This document shows, piece by piece, positions 49,439 to 60,500 of a stretch of DNA of 64,000 nt. The translations under genes were made by a program, and so were the position numbers. Positions within the stretch are counted from its first letter, which is position 1. Each line of letters starts with the position of its first letter. The notes below the pieces were generated by a model that saw only the letters and a list, made by a program, of their open reading frames with translations, was not told the DNA's origin and ran no database searches. Source of the stretch: Jacaranda mimosifolia (Eukaryota; Streptophyta; Magnoliopsida; Lamiales; Bignoniaceae); assembly GCA_018894105.1 (NCBI GenBank), contig CM032125.1:34581032-34645031 (forward strand). The letters are read 5' to 3'.

Positions 49439-49907
49439 GGGTTTGTTTGCTTGAGCATATAGGATTATGAGAGATTAAAATGCTAATACTACATAAGCTA
49501 GAAATAATATCCAAAATCATGTAATCTATTGTTTGCTTGAATTTTAGAAATTAGTGATATCCCATACTTAATACTATCAAATATTTGCTTACCAATATTG
49601 CTCAATGTGATTACACTTTGTAATGTCCAAAATATCCTAACTTCTAAAAAGGTAAATTTTCAAAATTTGACAGAAAGCGTTGAGGATAAAATTTTTATGA
49701 GGGTAATAATGTTATTTTCATTCTTTATTAAATCAAATTTGAAAAGATGAAAAATAGATCAGGTCACGATAGCTTGATCCATAAACTAGCCTGGCCTATA
49801 CCATATCGGATCGCAAAGGTATCATGGACCATAAAAATGTGAAGCAAACAAGTGATAAAACTTGAAAATAGATCTATCAAGTTTTATCCAATGAAGCAAA
49901 CAAACCC
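49439..49907. mobile_element. Tourist/Harbinger-like MITE with perfect 14-bp TIR
   Basis: The left end is GGGTTTGTTTGCTT and the right end is its exact inverse AAGCAAACAAACCC. TTA flanks both sides (49436-49438 and 49908-49910). It is 469 bp, AT-rich, without a transposase frame. Confidence 0.75.
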
Positions 49908-50588
49908 TTATAATATTTACTTTCCAAACAAACTATTCAAATACAAATCTTTTTTCAACTCATTTACTTTAACTAATTTTTCACATTTTAAAAATGTACT
50001 ATTTGAGAAATGAAAATGAAAACATAACCAAATTCCCTTCAAGGTGTTCGTCCTATCCTAGTCTTTTGATTATAATTTATAAAATAGAAAAAATTAACAA
50101 AATTATAATAATAATTTCTACAACTGAGACCAGTGGGCCTACTTCACATACTAGTTTAGTAAACAAAGCCAGATCCTTTTCCACATTTCAATAGAGCTGC
50201 AAATCAGACCTTCCTCCAAACTTAGATAATAACATTAACAGCACCAACACAAACTGATAATCTCAGATCTGCCAATTATGTCAGGGACAACAGAATGAAT
50301 TTGCTGGTGTACTAAAAATGGTTTGCATGTAAATTTTCATTTTTCACTGACCAAGCAAAGATAAAACATTCAGCAAACTGAAAAACTGAGACAGCCTCAT
50401 TTAATCCAGAATGAACAATAAAACTAAAAATGCCAAGGTTTGAAGATCAATAATACAGGCTTGATATCTTATGAAAAGCACAGGTGAACTCACTTCAAAG
50501 ATGTATATATATACACACAGAAAATTATTCGAAACAGCAAAACCTAGTGCGGCACCACAACTTGACCAGACCAAGGCGATTGTTTCTT

Positions 50589-51200
50589 CTAACCTCTCAA
50601 CATACGGTTGAATACATAAGCATCTACCAGTGCATCATCAGCTATTTTAAGTGAAGAAACAGCCTGAGCAGCAAGATGGCCAGCAGATAAACCAACGGAG
50701 CCCCAACTTCGATCACTAAAATACTGAGGGTAGAATTCTCGGCCAAGAGGATCGGATGAGACCATAAAGTTCGAATTTTCCCAGTGATTCCACATGTGCC
50801 CATATCTATGAGCATCAGAAACCCAAATATTTTCAAGTGAATACTTTGACAGATCTTGATGAGGAATCACAGACTGTCTTATCTTGCTAGCATGATCCAA
50901 CTTGGTCAGCCCCTCATCCTTCTTCAGCATTATTTTACTTGAATCGTCCGAGTCTTCACCAAGTAGGACATGCAAAGCAACTGCCTCGGCTATTGCAGCA
51001 CCCTCTTCGTCGAGCCTCTCCTGTTCTTCTTTCTTTTTCTGCTTCTTCTTTTCCAATTCAGAACGGATGGCTGCAGAGGTAGCCAAAGCCTTCTCCAAGC
51101 GCCTCTTTTTCTTCTCAGCCTGTTTAATGCGATCAAGCTCATCCTTCACCTGCTTCTTCTTGGCTTTCCTAACACCAGCTGTTACTTTAGCACCCTCCAT
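50589..51200 (-). CDS. Conserved plant protein of unknown function, Lys-rich coiled coil
   Basis: A single coding exon gives 203 residues, starting at the first ATG. Residues 8-70 are a Lys/Glu-rich heptad-like stretch (KKKQVKDELDRIKQAEKKKR), probably a basic coiled coil, followed by an acidic linker. The C-terminal 85 residues are different: rich in Trp, His, Tyr and Phe, with WVSDAHRYGHMWNHWENSNF and REFYPQYFSDRSWGS, which looks like a small folded domain or a short conserved motif set. I do not recognise a named family. An upstream leader exon at about 52563-52760 with donor CAG|GTTTGC is likely, so the gene probably has a leader intron. A plus-strand frame over the same bases is an antisense shadow. 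Confidence 0.8.
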   Translation of the reverse strand: MEGAKVTAGVRKAKKKQVKDELDRIKQAEKKKRRLEKALATSAAIRSELEKKKQKKKEEQERLDEEGAAIAEAVALHVLLGEDSDDSSKIMLKKDEGLTKLDHASKIRQSVIPHQDLSKYSLENIWVSDAHRYGHMWNHWENSNFMVSSDPLGREFYPQYFSDRSWGSVGLSAGHLAAQAVSSLKIADDALVDAYVFNRMLRG

Positions 51201-52096
51201 GATATCCAGTCACACTCACACCCAACCCCGATACTAAACTCTACTTTTCTTGAATTTCCTCTTTGTTCTCACTAAAAAACTTCCCTAAGATGTATACATT
51301 ATCTAATCACCTGTATTTGTCCTTTAATTTTGAAACTTGTTATTGAATAATTAAAAAGCTGAAACTGAAAACTCGGAAACTAGAAAAACACTAAATATGT
51401 GACACTTATATCTACACCCACTCAGGCTTAAATGAATACCTCATTTTACGAACACTACATTCCCAAAAAGAAATAACAGGAGATAGGAGAAGAGAAAACT
51501 GGTAAGAGCTTATTGAACTGTCCATCATTGTTCCCAATTTTCCACAGCCCTTCCCTCTCATTTCACAGACTAGTTTAGGAGAATGACTTAATTGACACTA
51601 ATAAGTTCTTTCATGTTTCAAAAAGAACTTGCATGGCCTTCCCTCCTGCAGTAAACAAGAATACACTCACTATACAAGCCACAGAGACCAAAAAAAAGTA
51701 ATATGTCATTCAATAGAAAAATTCCACCAATACACTGACAGTACAACGACACAAACAAAAATGCCAAACAAAGTAGTACCAAGTTAATGACGACAACCCA
51801 AAAATCTTGTAACTACCAAGTCTACCATAACAAACGGACAAATAACTAACATACCAAATGCTGGAATACACGTAAAGAAAACCAAATTATAAACACAAGC
51901 CACCAGAGCAGTTCTAACACGGCAATTTCCCAATTCCAAGATCCAAACTAAAATATCAAAAAACCAACGAAGCCCCAGGTAAAAGTGGCCTAAATGACCA
52001 GTTTGAATCGAATTATTCTAGTAAAAGAATGTAACATACTAAAATACCTGCCGCTCTCACAAAATTAGTGTAAGTCCCCACATTTCCATTTTCCCA

Positions 52097-52127
<31 letters not shown>

Positions 52128-52760
52128 TAGGATCTCAATTTTAATCAACATATAAACAAGTAAGCAATTTGGATTCAGTTCCATCATTCCTATTTTCTAT
52201 TCAATATACAATCATCGTAGCACAGCAATATATCCCCAACTTTCAGATCCCAAACAAAAAGGAAAACAATCTCACACAAAGGAGACACGCCCACCAGGCC
52301 TGCAAGATCTAAGACTCAAACTTTAAATCATCCGCAGAAAAGTCCCAAGTGAATTCAATAATTCAACAACCAAAAACCCTATACTTTTACCACAGGATCC
52401 ACTTAGCCCAGATGCCTGAATCTCAATTCCAACAAAAATCAATCCTCTACGCATCATTTAACATTGGATCGAAAAGCCCAAATAACAAATTACAATAATT
52501 CACACATAAATCTAAATAAAAACTAAAAAGACCACAATTTGGAGTGAAAATAAAGCAAACCTGTTGGAATCAAGGAGAAGGAAGAAGGCCTCCCCAACAA
52601 AGCAATTAAAGAAACAAAAAAGAAAACAGAGAAAATCAGCAAAAAAGAAATTGAAAATTGATATCTTGAGATTTTCTGGATCTGTATTCAGTGGGCTTTG
52701 TACACGAGAGAGGAAGAGGAGAAGGATACAAATAACTAAACACATGAGATTGCCGGTGAA
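51201..52760 (-). other. Probable 5' leader, leader intron and promoter side of the unknown-protein gene
   Basis: On the minus strand a good donor (AACAG|GTTTGC) lies at 52562, and a possible acceptor (TTTACTGCAG|GAGGG) lies near 51648. An A-run at 52098-52130 becomes a T-run on that strand. The leader structure is not resolved further; several short upstream ATGs would be present if the acceptor is at 51648. Confidence 0.35.
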
Positions 52761-52819
52761 AAGAGACGGGGATGAGTAGGAGAAGGAAGGGTAGAATCGA
52801 AAATTCGGAGGAGAATGGA

Positions 52820-52827
52820 CACGTGGC
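52820..52827. promoter_or_regulatory. G-box/ABRE-like CACGTGGC
   Basis: CACGTGGC lies about 60 bases upstream of the presumed first leader exon of the unknown-protein gene. ACGTGGC is an ABA-response-type core. The role is inferred from position only. Confidence 0.3.
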
Positions 52828-53496
52828 GGTTAACAGAGAGTGATCCAGAATTTCTGACTTTTTAAGCTTATCTGGGCCCACTGTCAAGAATCTGCATTTT
52901 AATTGATAGATATCAAAGATTTTTCTACCATTGATCTTTTGCGATCGGTGAATCCACGGCTGGGATGGCAGGCTTGGGCGTGGTCGCGGCAGCAGATGTG
53001 ACGTCGTGCTACTGTCATGGCTACCAGCAGAAGGGAAAGCAAAAATGAAGAGAAATTAATAATTACACCATGAAAATAAAAACAGAAATAATATATTTAA
53101 TTCGATGAGATTAAATTTTTAATATGTTTTGTCATTTACTACACACATAAATTAAAATTTATTAAAATTCGAATTCTAAATTTGACATATAAAAAAATAA
53201 AAATAATATTATTAAATTAATTAATTACTTGAAAGTTTTTATAATACATATTATTCAAACACGATCACTTATAATAGTTCTAAAATTTAGATTTCTTTAG
53301 CGTGACAAACCGTATGAATGAAAGACATGCCATGTGATGGGGATGGGAAAATAATAAAGGAGATATAATAAAGCACCATATATCCGGACATTACACATTC
53401 TCATGCTAGGGCTAATTGGCGATGGAAGTTTTAAAAATAAACTTGTATTATTATGAATATCCGTCATATGTAATATTCACTTCCTTTACTCCAATC

Positions 53497-53880
53497 TAGG
53501 GATGCAAACGAATTGAGGCAGCTTGTTTAGTTCGTGAACCTGATGAGCTGGTTCAAAAAGTGTTCAAACCAAATTCGTACAAGGTTCGAGTCGAGCTCGA
53601 GTCAAATAATTCTTTTTTGTTGGTTCGCGAACCTATATTTTTTAAAAAATAATAATATATATATAAAAATTATAATAATATATTAATTTTTCAAATTTGA
53701 GCTCAAACTCTAGCTTATAACTTTATCACAATCTTAAGCTTAACGAATCAAGCCGAGTCGAGGCTTGAACCTCAATTTTTTGAGCTCGTCGAGCTTGAAC
53801 TCAGTTCATTTGATTCGAACCTAAAAAAAATTGTCAAAACTCGACTTGACTTAACTCGGCTCAACTCGTTTACATCCCTA
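53497..53880. mobile_element. hAT-like MITE, 21-bp TIR and 8-bp target duplication
   Basis: The left end is TAGGGATGCAAACGAATTGA and the right end, inverted, is TAGGGATGTAAACGAGTTGA, with two differences. The flanking octamers are CTCCAATC (53489-53496) and CTCCAACC (53881-53888), seven of eight identical. The interior is rich in GAGCTC and TCGAG words and has no transposase. Size, TIR and target duplication fit a non-autonomous hAT element. Decayed relatives are at 1213-1530 and about 44330-44644. Confidence 0.82.
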
Positions 53881-54058
53881 CTCCAACCAACATGCGAAGA
53901 TCACTAGATGAAAACCTTTGAGCCCAATTCGTTAACTTTGATAAACTTAATAATACCAATGTTGTTAACCTCTTTATTGTCTCCTCCAATTCAATAATAA
54001 AGCTAAATATTCATTTACTTTTAGCAAATCTCATACAACTGATGTCAGGTGAGGCTTA

Positions 54059-54446
54059 GAGGGTGTTTGGGTGAGCTTATAAGCTCCTCAAAATATTTTA
54101 TAAGATGTTAAATAACTTATAAGTTGATAAAAAGTAATTGATAAATTTTATTAAAAATGAGCTTATAAGATCCTAAAATAAGATGTTATGAGCTTATAAG
54201 CTCTTTTAAAAAAAGTAAGGAGAATCTAACTTATTTTTAAGATTTTAACAAGCTCCTTCATTTTTAATCATTTTAATTACAAAATTGCCATTATTAACAT
54301 CTTATAAAGTCTAAGATTTTATTTTATCCAATCACTTTAATAATTTATTTTAATAATAAGATCTAACATCTTATAAGCTCCAAAAATATCTTATAAGTTG
54401 TAGGAGCTTATAATATATTGAAAATAAACTTAGCCAAACACCCTCT
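54059..54446. mobile_element. Tourist/Harbinger-like MITE, TIR GAGGGTGTTTGG
   Basis: GAGGGTGTTTGG at the left end and its exact inverse CCAAACACCCTC at the right end, with TTA on each side (54056-54058 and 54447-54449). The interior is full of TTATAAGCTC/GAGCTTATAA words in both orientations, so the whole element could fold into a long hairpin. 388 bp, no coding frame. Confidence 0.78.
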
Positions 54447-54449
54447 TAA

Positions 54450-55378
54450 TTTCAAATGTAAGTGGAGATTGAATGCTAAAAGGCACATATAAAAACCACA
54501 AGCATAAGTTTGGATACATTGAGCAAGTTGTGTTCGCCTAAAGCTTCCTCGCAAATTTTGTAATAGAAAAGGCTTCGAGGCAAATGATTGAAGATGTAGT
54601 GCAATTTGTTATGAAAGTAGAATTGGGATGGAAAGGGTTCCCCCCCTAATGTCGTAACAAACTACTCAATTTCGAATTGTTCAAATCGCAAGCCTAATGA
54701 CAAGTTCTCAACAAATATAAAGACATGAAAAAATTAATTATATCGAGTGAACTAGTCAAGAACTCAATTTTATAATGCACTTAACTTATTGATAATTCAA
54801 GTTTTAAAATGCAATAATTACAATAGATCATTTCAAGTAATACTCTAATATGTGGTTCTCATTTTAGATAAAAAAATACTTTCTAAAATAACTTCTCTCC
54901 TGATTATTGAACTTTTTATAATACTTTGACATTATAGTTTGATGAAAGAGTGCAGATGAATTATTAAATTGGCACCATTATGGTACTATTGGTAAAATTC
55001 AATAGCAATTTTTTTTTTCAAATTTAAATATATGCACACATTAAAAGCTTATTAAAGTTCAGAGTTCGAATTTTTATTTTTTAATATTATATAAAAGACT
55101 CATGCATATGAATTACATGCCACATGACACCAGCAAATTAAATCATTTGCAGATATTCAGATACTAAAATGGCAATATTGGCAAAATATAGGTACCGATA
55201 TGATATTTACTCATTAATTTCCCTAGACTAGATATTCTACTGTTTAGTAGCTTTTCGCTTCCTCTCCTACTCCAAGAATTCAATCGCCGATTCCCGTTTC
55301 CACTCATCACCATTTAAGATTCCCACACACATTCCGACGACCGCATTGCCAGATTTCCCGGCGAAGGCGGAGCTAGCA
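54450..55378. other. Spacer and promoter region of minD
   Basis: AT-rich until about 55240, then more balanced over the last 130 bases that lead into the MinD start codon. No gene is seen. Confidence 0.5.
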
Positions 55379-56329
55379 ATGATATCTCTCCAGTCCATCG
55401 CTAAACCTTGCCCACTCCAATTCAGACCCAAAAAACTCCTCAAAAAACCGCCCAATACCCTAACCCCAGTCCACTGCCTCCTTCAGTACAACCGCAAGCC
55501 GCAGCTCGCCGGAGAAACGCCGCGTGTGGTGGTCATCACCTCCGGAAAAGGTGGCGTGGGCAAAACAACCACCACCGCCAACATCGGCCTTTCCCTCGCG
55601 CGACTTGGCTTCTCAGCTGTCGCCATTGACGCCGACGTTGGTCTCCGCAACCTCGACCTCCTCCTTGGCCTCGAGAATCGCGTCAATTACACTGTCGTCG
55701 AGGTGCTTAACGGAGATTGCCGCCTCGATCAAGCTCTAGTTCGGGACAAGCGGTGGTCAAATTTCGAACTTTTATGCATTTCCAAACCCCGCTCCAAACT
55801 CCCCTTAGGATTTGGTGGAAAGGCCCTAACTTGGCTAGTTGAGGCCCTTAAAAACCGCGAAGAGGGCGCACCGGATTTCATAATCATTGACTGTCCGGCG
55901 GGGATTGACGCAGGGTTTATCACCGCTATTACACCCGCCAATGAGGCGGTTTTGGTGACAACCCCAGATATCACCAGCCTCCGGGACGCAGATAGGGTGA
56001 CTGGATTGTTGGAATGTGATGGGATTAGGGATATCAAGATGATTGTGAATAGGGTAAGAACTGATATGATTAAAGGGGAGGATATGATGTCGGTTTTGGA
56101 TGTTCAAGAAATGCTGGGGTTGCCTTTGTTGGGGGTGATTCCTGAGGATTCAGAGGTGATTAGGAGCACGAATAGAGGGTATCCATTGGTTTTGAATAAG
56201 CCACCTGCATTGGCAGGATTGGCATTCGAGCAGGCGGCTTGGCGGTTGGTGGAGCAGGATAGTATGAAGGCTGTCATGGTGGAGGAGGAGCCCAAGAAAC
56301 GCGGGTTCTTCTCCTTCTTTGGAGGGTAG
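55379..56329 (+). CDS. MIND1: Chloroplast MinD, septum-site-determining ATPase
   Basis: MinD is a ParA/Mrp-type ATPase that, with MinE and partners, keeps the plastid FtsZ ring at mid-organelle. One intronless exon gives 316 residues. The start is the first ATG (MISLQSIAK); the frame runs 11 codons further up without an ATG. Residues 1-38 are basic and hydrophobic without acidic residues, as in a transit peptide. The deviant Walker A SGKGGVGKT is at about 55-63, with signature Lys57 and P-loop Lys62. Further landmarks are DADVGLRNLD, IIDCPAGIDAGF and NRVRTDMI. The C-terminal KKRGFFSFFGG is the amphipathic membrane-targeting tail. Codon use is G/C-rich at the third position in the 5' half, unlike its AT-rich surroundings. 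Near-identical in length and motifs to Arabidopsis At5g24020 (ARC11). Confidence 0.97.
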   Translation: MISLQSIAKPCPLQFRPKKLLKKPPNTLTPVHCLLQYNRKPQLAGETPRVVVITSGKGGVGKTTTTANIGLSLARLGFSAVAIDADVGLRNLDLLLGLENRVNYTVVEVLNGDCRLDQALVRDKRWSNFELLCISKPRSKLPLGFGGKALTWLVEALKNREEGAPDFIIIDCPAGIDAGFITAITPANEAVLVTTPDITSLRDADRVTGLLECDGIRDIKMIVNRVRTDMIKGEDMMSVLDVQEMLGLPLLGVIPEDSEVIRSTNRGYPLVLNKPPALAGLAFEQAAWRLVEQDSMKAVMVEEEPKKRGFFSFFGG

Positions 56330-57513
56330 ACTAAAGTGATGGCACCATTTTGAGGGGTTTTCAGAGGAATAATTTGTATAGTAGGAAGTGAAGGTTTGCT
56401 CATTATTTCCCTTGTTTTTGATTATTTCACGGTTTTGTGTTCAAAAGCTAGATGTCTTGGTTTTATGTTTTAGGACTTGGTACTTTTGTAGTTTTGATCA
56501 ATGTGGTCTAAGTGTGTTTTGTGCTTAGAACTTAGAAGCAAAGGTTCTTCTTGGATGATCATGTGGATTGGAGAGAGCTTGATAAGTTTTGGTTTCTTTA
56601 TATATATGCTTCATTCTTTAGCTCTCACATTTTGTTCTGCCTTGTTTTCATTGCATCAGTTATCCAAGACCTTTTTTATTTCGTAATTATGTTTTGCTCT
56701 GTCTCATTAAGGCCTGGTTGCTTGATGACCTCTCACATATATAGCCATCTCCGGAATTGATATCTATAGCATATACTACAACACATATTCAGTCTTATTA
56801 TGGTCTTCATTTTCTATTACTGTTTGCTGTTGCCTTGAGAAGTACAATCCATGCTTTGAGACTCACTCGCTTTGTTCTACCATAACATTTTATCTAACGC
56901 CATGTTTTTTGCTTTCCTCTGCTTATAGTAGCCCACAGTTAGACATATGCGACTCCTGAACCTGAGTGCATTTGAACAGAAACTAACTAAATCTCTAACA
57001 TTCCCTTCTCAGAAAGAGAGTGCTTCCGTTTAATGATTAGGGGTGGACTCATAGATGAATGTTGGGTTTAATTATATCTTTTGAGGCAGATGAAATTTAG
57101 TGTGGGCAAAGCAGGGAGTATTAGTGCTCCATACATTGATTATTCTTGTTCCTTCAGGATTTGATTCCAAACATATATGTGTGCGTGTGTATGCGTGTCG
57201 ATTTTCATCAGTTTTGTTTTAGCAGATTTAACAGGCTGAAAAAGTTTGTCTTAAATGTGTGGAAAGCTGATGTGCTCCTTGTTTAAAAGATACGAATATG
57301 GTAAAATGCAAGGCAAGCACGAGATGTTTATCATAATATGCATTTCTTTTTTCATGAAAATGCAGTGTTAAGTTTTGCAATTATACACAGCGGCATCTGA
57401 AAACTGCTTATATCATCAAGACGAGCAAGCCGCTTCCTTATGTTACCACGAGGACATTTGTCAGATGAACTGTTTGTTGAACAACTGATGCATTGACTCC
57501 GACTTGAATAAAA
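56330..57513. other. Convergent 3' spacer between minD and murC-like genes
   Basis: Both flanking genes end here. About 1.2 kb of T-rich non-coding sequence holds the two 3' untranslated regions. No further gene is recognised. Confidence 0.5.
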
Positions 57514-60500
57514 CTATTGTAAAATTTGCTGCAATTCTTGGAGCAGCTTCCGTCCCACCATAGTTATATCACCTATTCAACCAAAAGCAGAATGCGTGAA
57601 AGCTTAACCTTGTGTATATATATTATTGGATGATCCGTTGCTGGAGATAAGTCACATAGAACAGCCTGCCTCACCTGCTCCAAGAGTCAAAATGACCATC
57701 TGATGAGCAGGATCCTTAGATACCATATCCACCAACCTATCCACCACATCCTCCTGATAAACCAACAGAGAATTGTGAGTAATAAATCAACATCTGTAGG
57801 TGGTGGTAAAGCAGCTTACTACAGTAACTTCAAGTTAATTATCTACATAAATGTCCTGAAACTGTGCCGAAAGAACTGGACGCCCTAAAGTGAATGGCGG
57901 TATGGAGGGCAATCTCAAGAGTCGGGTCAGGCGCACATCCCATTAGGCAATGTCAACCTAGAACATCAATTCCTAAAATCAACACACCTTTCCACACATT
58001 GGATTCATGAATGGGTTTCATTATGTTAGAATCATAATTATGATTTGAATATATATAATTTGTCTGAGGAGGATCATGAGCTAGTTATCCTTTTTGTCAA
58101 GCACTTAAAAGTGGATAAAGGCGTCAAAAATAGTTCATGCCACCTGAACAAACGGCTAAGTTAAGTTTTGATTTTAAGGTAATGCACTTGTCTAAAGTGA
58201 ATTGTTTGATTCTTCATTATTGATTATTTTGCCAATTACATCTTACGCCATATCAAATTCCAAGTGTTTTGACGATCATTCCTCACACTCAAAGATGCGA
58301 TGCTTAAATTTCACAAGGTCAAGCATGTGCTATGGAAACAAAGACTTGTTGCTAGAAATATATCATCTGGAGCCATAAGTACAGGAATGTGCTGAAAACG
58401 AAAGCTTTACTTACCAGGCATGGGATAAAATCACATGGTGGGCTGGTTATAGATATAGCCAGATCCCTTCCACTGATATTCCAGATGTAAGTTTCTCTGG
58501 CAGCATAAACCTGTTTCATTGATCAAGATGTGAATCGCCACTAATGTTTCTCAGACAATATTTTCTAGTACTAAAACTTCATACTTCTGTGATCACAACT
58601 TGATCCGCTTCAGTAAATGCAGAAGCAAACTCGTTCTTCATTGCTGCTAGGCGACTGCAAACAACACCATTAAGCAGAAGTACTGTAACTGATAAATCAA
58701 ACAAATTGTAGACACAAATGCAGTGTGAAATAGAAACCTGTAAGTGTGAGGCTGAAAAACTACCAAAATCTCTTTTGAGGGAAACATCTTTCTTGCTGCT
58801 TGAAGAACGGCATGGACTTCAGTAGGGTGGTGAGCATAGTCGTCAAAAATATGGCAGCCCTGAACTGTACCAATCAACTCAAAACGTCTGGAAACACCTT
58901 TGAAATCTTTTAAATGTGACTTCACAGTATCAATCGATTCATAAAGTTTTCTTTCATCGTCAAATATAGCACTGATTGCAGCAAAAACCTGCAGGGTTGA
59001 AATTGCACAGCATATTCAGGAAGCAATTAGATTCAGTAAAATACCATAACTACTGTGTGAAAAGTGACTGAAGAGCATAACTATCACCTAACAATATTCT
59101 AGCCCCCAGGAGCTAAAAGAGGAACAATGAGAAGATTAAACTTTAAATATGAAAATTTGGTTCACTCACTTCAAATCTCCATGAAAATGAATACAATGGC
59201 ACACAGTTCAATGGACATAAAAAATCACAAAGCTATAGCTCTAGGAGAAGCTTCAGATTAATACCACAAATACTTGGAAATTTTCTTAGCATTCTTACTC
59301 ACCGCTAATGAATTAAGAACATTATGAACTCCAGGTATTTGCAAGCTGATGTCATTGACAGGTTGCCCCTTGTGACACTGTGAAGAGCCAGAATAGACAA
59401 AATCATTCATGAAATGCAACATACTTCTTTCCAAGAAGTAGAAATTAAATTTTGATACAGCACAGACAAAAAGGAGAGAGAGAGAGAGAGAGAGGGAGAT
59501 AACTGGACAATAAGCATGGAACAACATACACAGAGGAAGTCAAGAAGAGTTTTTGCATTAAGAAATGGTAAAAGTTCTAGGAGAAAATTATGGTCTAGCG
59601 ATTAATATCAGTTGCAAAATCCTACCAATTTGTAGTCATAACCACCATAAGAGTTTGAAGAAACTGATGATGCCTGCCAGTCATTGTAACTTGACATTCC
59701 AAAAGTTATAACTTTGTATCTGTTGCTGCATAGCTGCTCAGAGAGAAACGTCATATCAGTGGGAGTATCAGATATTTCTTTGGGGTGATTGAGCAGAGAA
59801 AGAGCACCTAGGTTTTGGTCATGCCTGCAAAATGTTCATTCAGTACTACAACACTTTATTTTGGTGTTACTTAACAGCGAACATCAGATCATGTCAGCAT
59901 GAAGAGGAACCTGTCAGAGAGATTAAATGATAATTCGTATATGATAGTATTTTTCAGTACATACCTATCCCCATACAAAATAAGATGCCCATCGGTTCTT
60001 ATTTGCCCAAGGAACTTCCTGAAAACTGTTTTAACAGCATCCTAATTGGGTGAAAAGATTTTATAAGATCATAGGCCAAAGTTAAAATGTTAATAACTTC
60101 TGTCGAGTTGTCAAACTAACTGAGCTGAACCTCATCTTGAAATATATCAACATGCTCCCAGTCAACATTTGTCACTATGGCTATATGAGGTGATAATTCA
60201 AGGAAGCAAGCATCATATTCATCAGCCTGCATCAAGCACAACAACAGAAAGTTAGCCCACATAAGTTGAGAATTTCTTTAGTGGCAAGGTGCAAGTAAAA
60301 CTCTATAGTTCCCATAAAGAAAATATGCGAGTAGACGCTCCATAGAGGAGCTTTGTCATGTTTATGCAGAAGGTGGGAAAACAGGAATATATCCAGCTCA
60401 CAGCTCATCCATGGGAATTAGCAAATTTACTTTTCTTTTCCTAAAACATAGGAGTAAAACAACAATTTTCTGACATCAAGTTCATTTTATATTCATCAGT

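Noticed and set aside
50902..51275. Plus-strand frames of about 100 codons
   Set aside because: They are antisense shadows of the Lys-rich minus-strand gene (Lys/Glu codons read as Ser/Phe/Leu).
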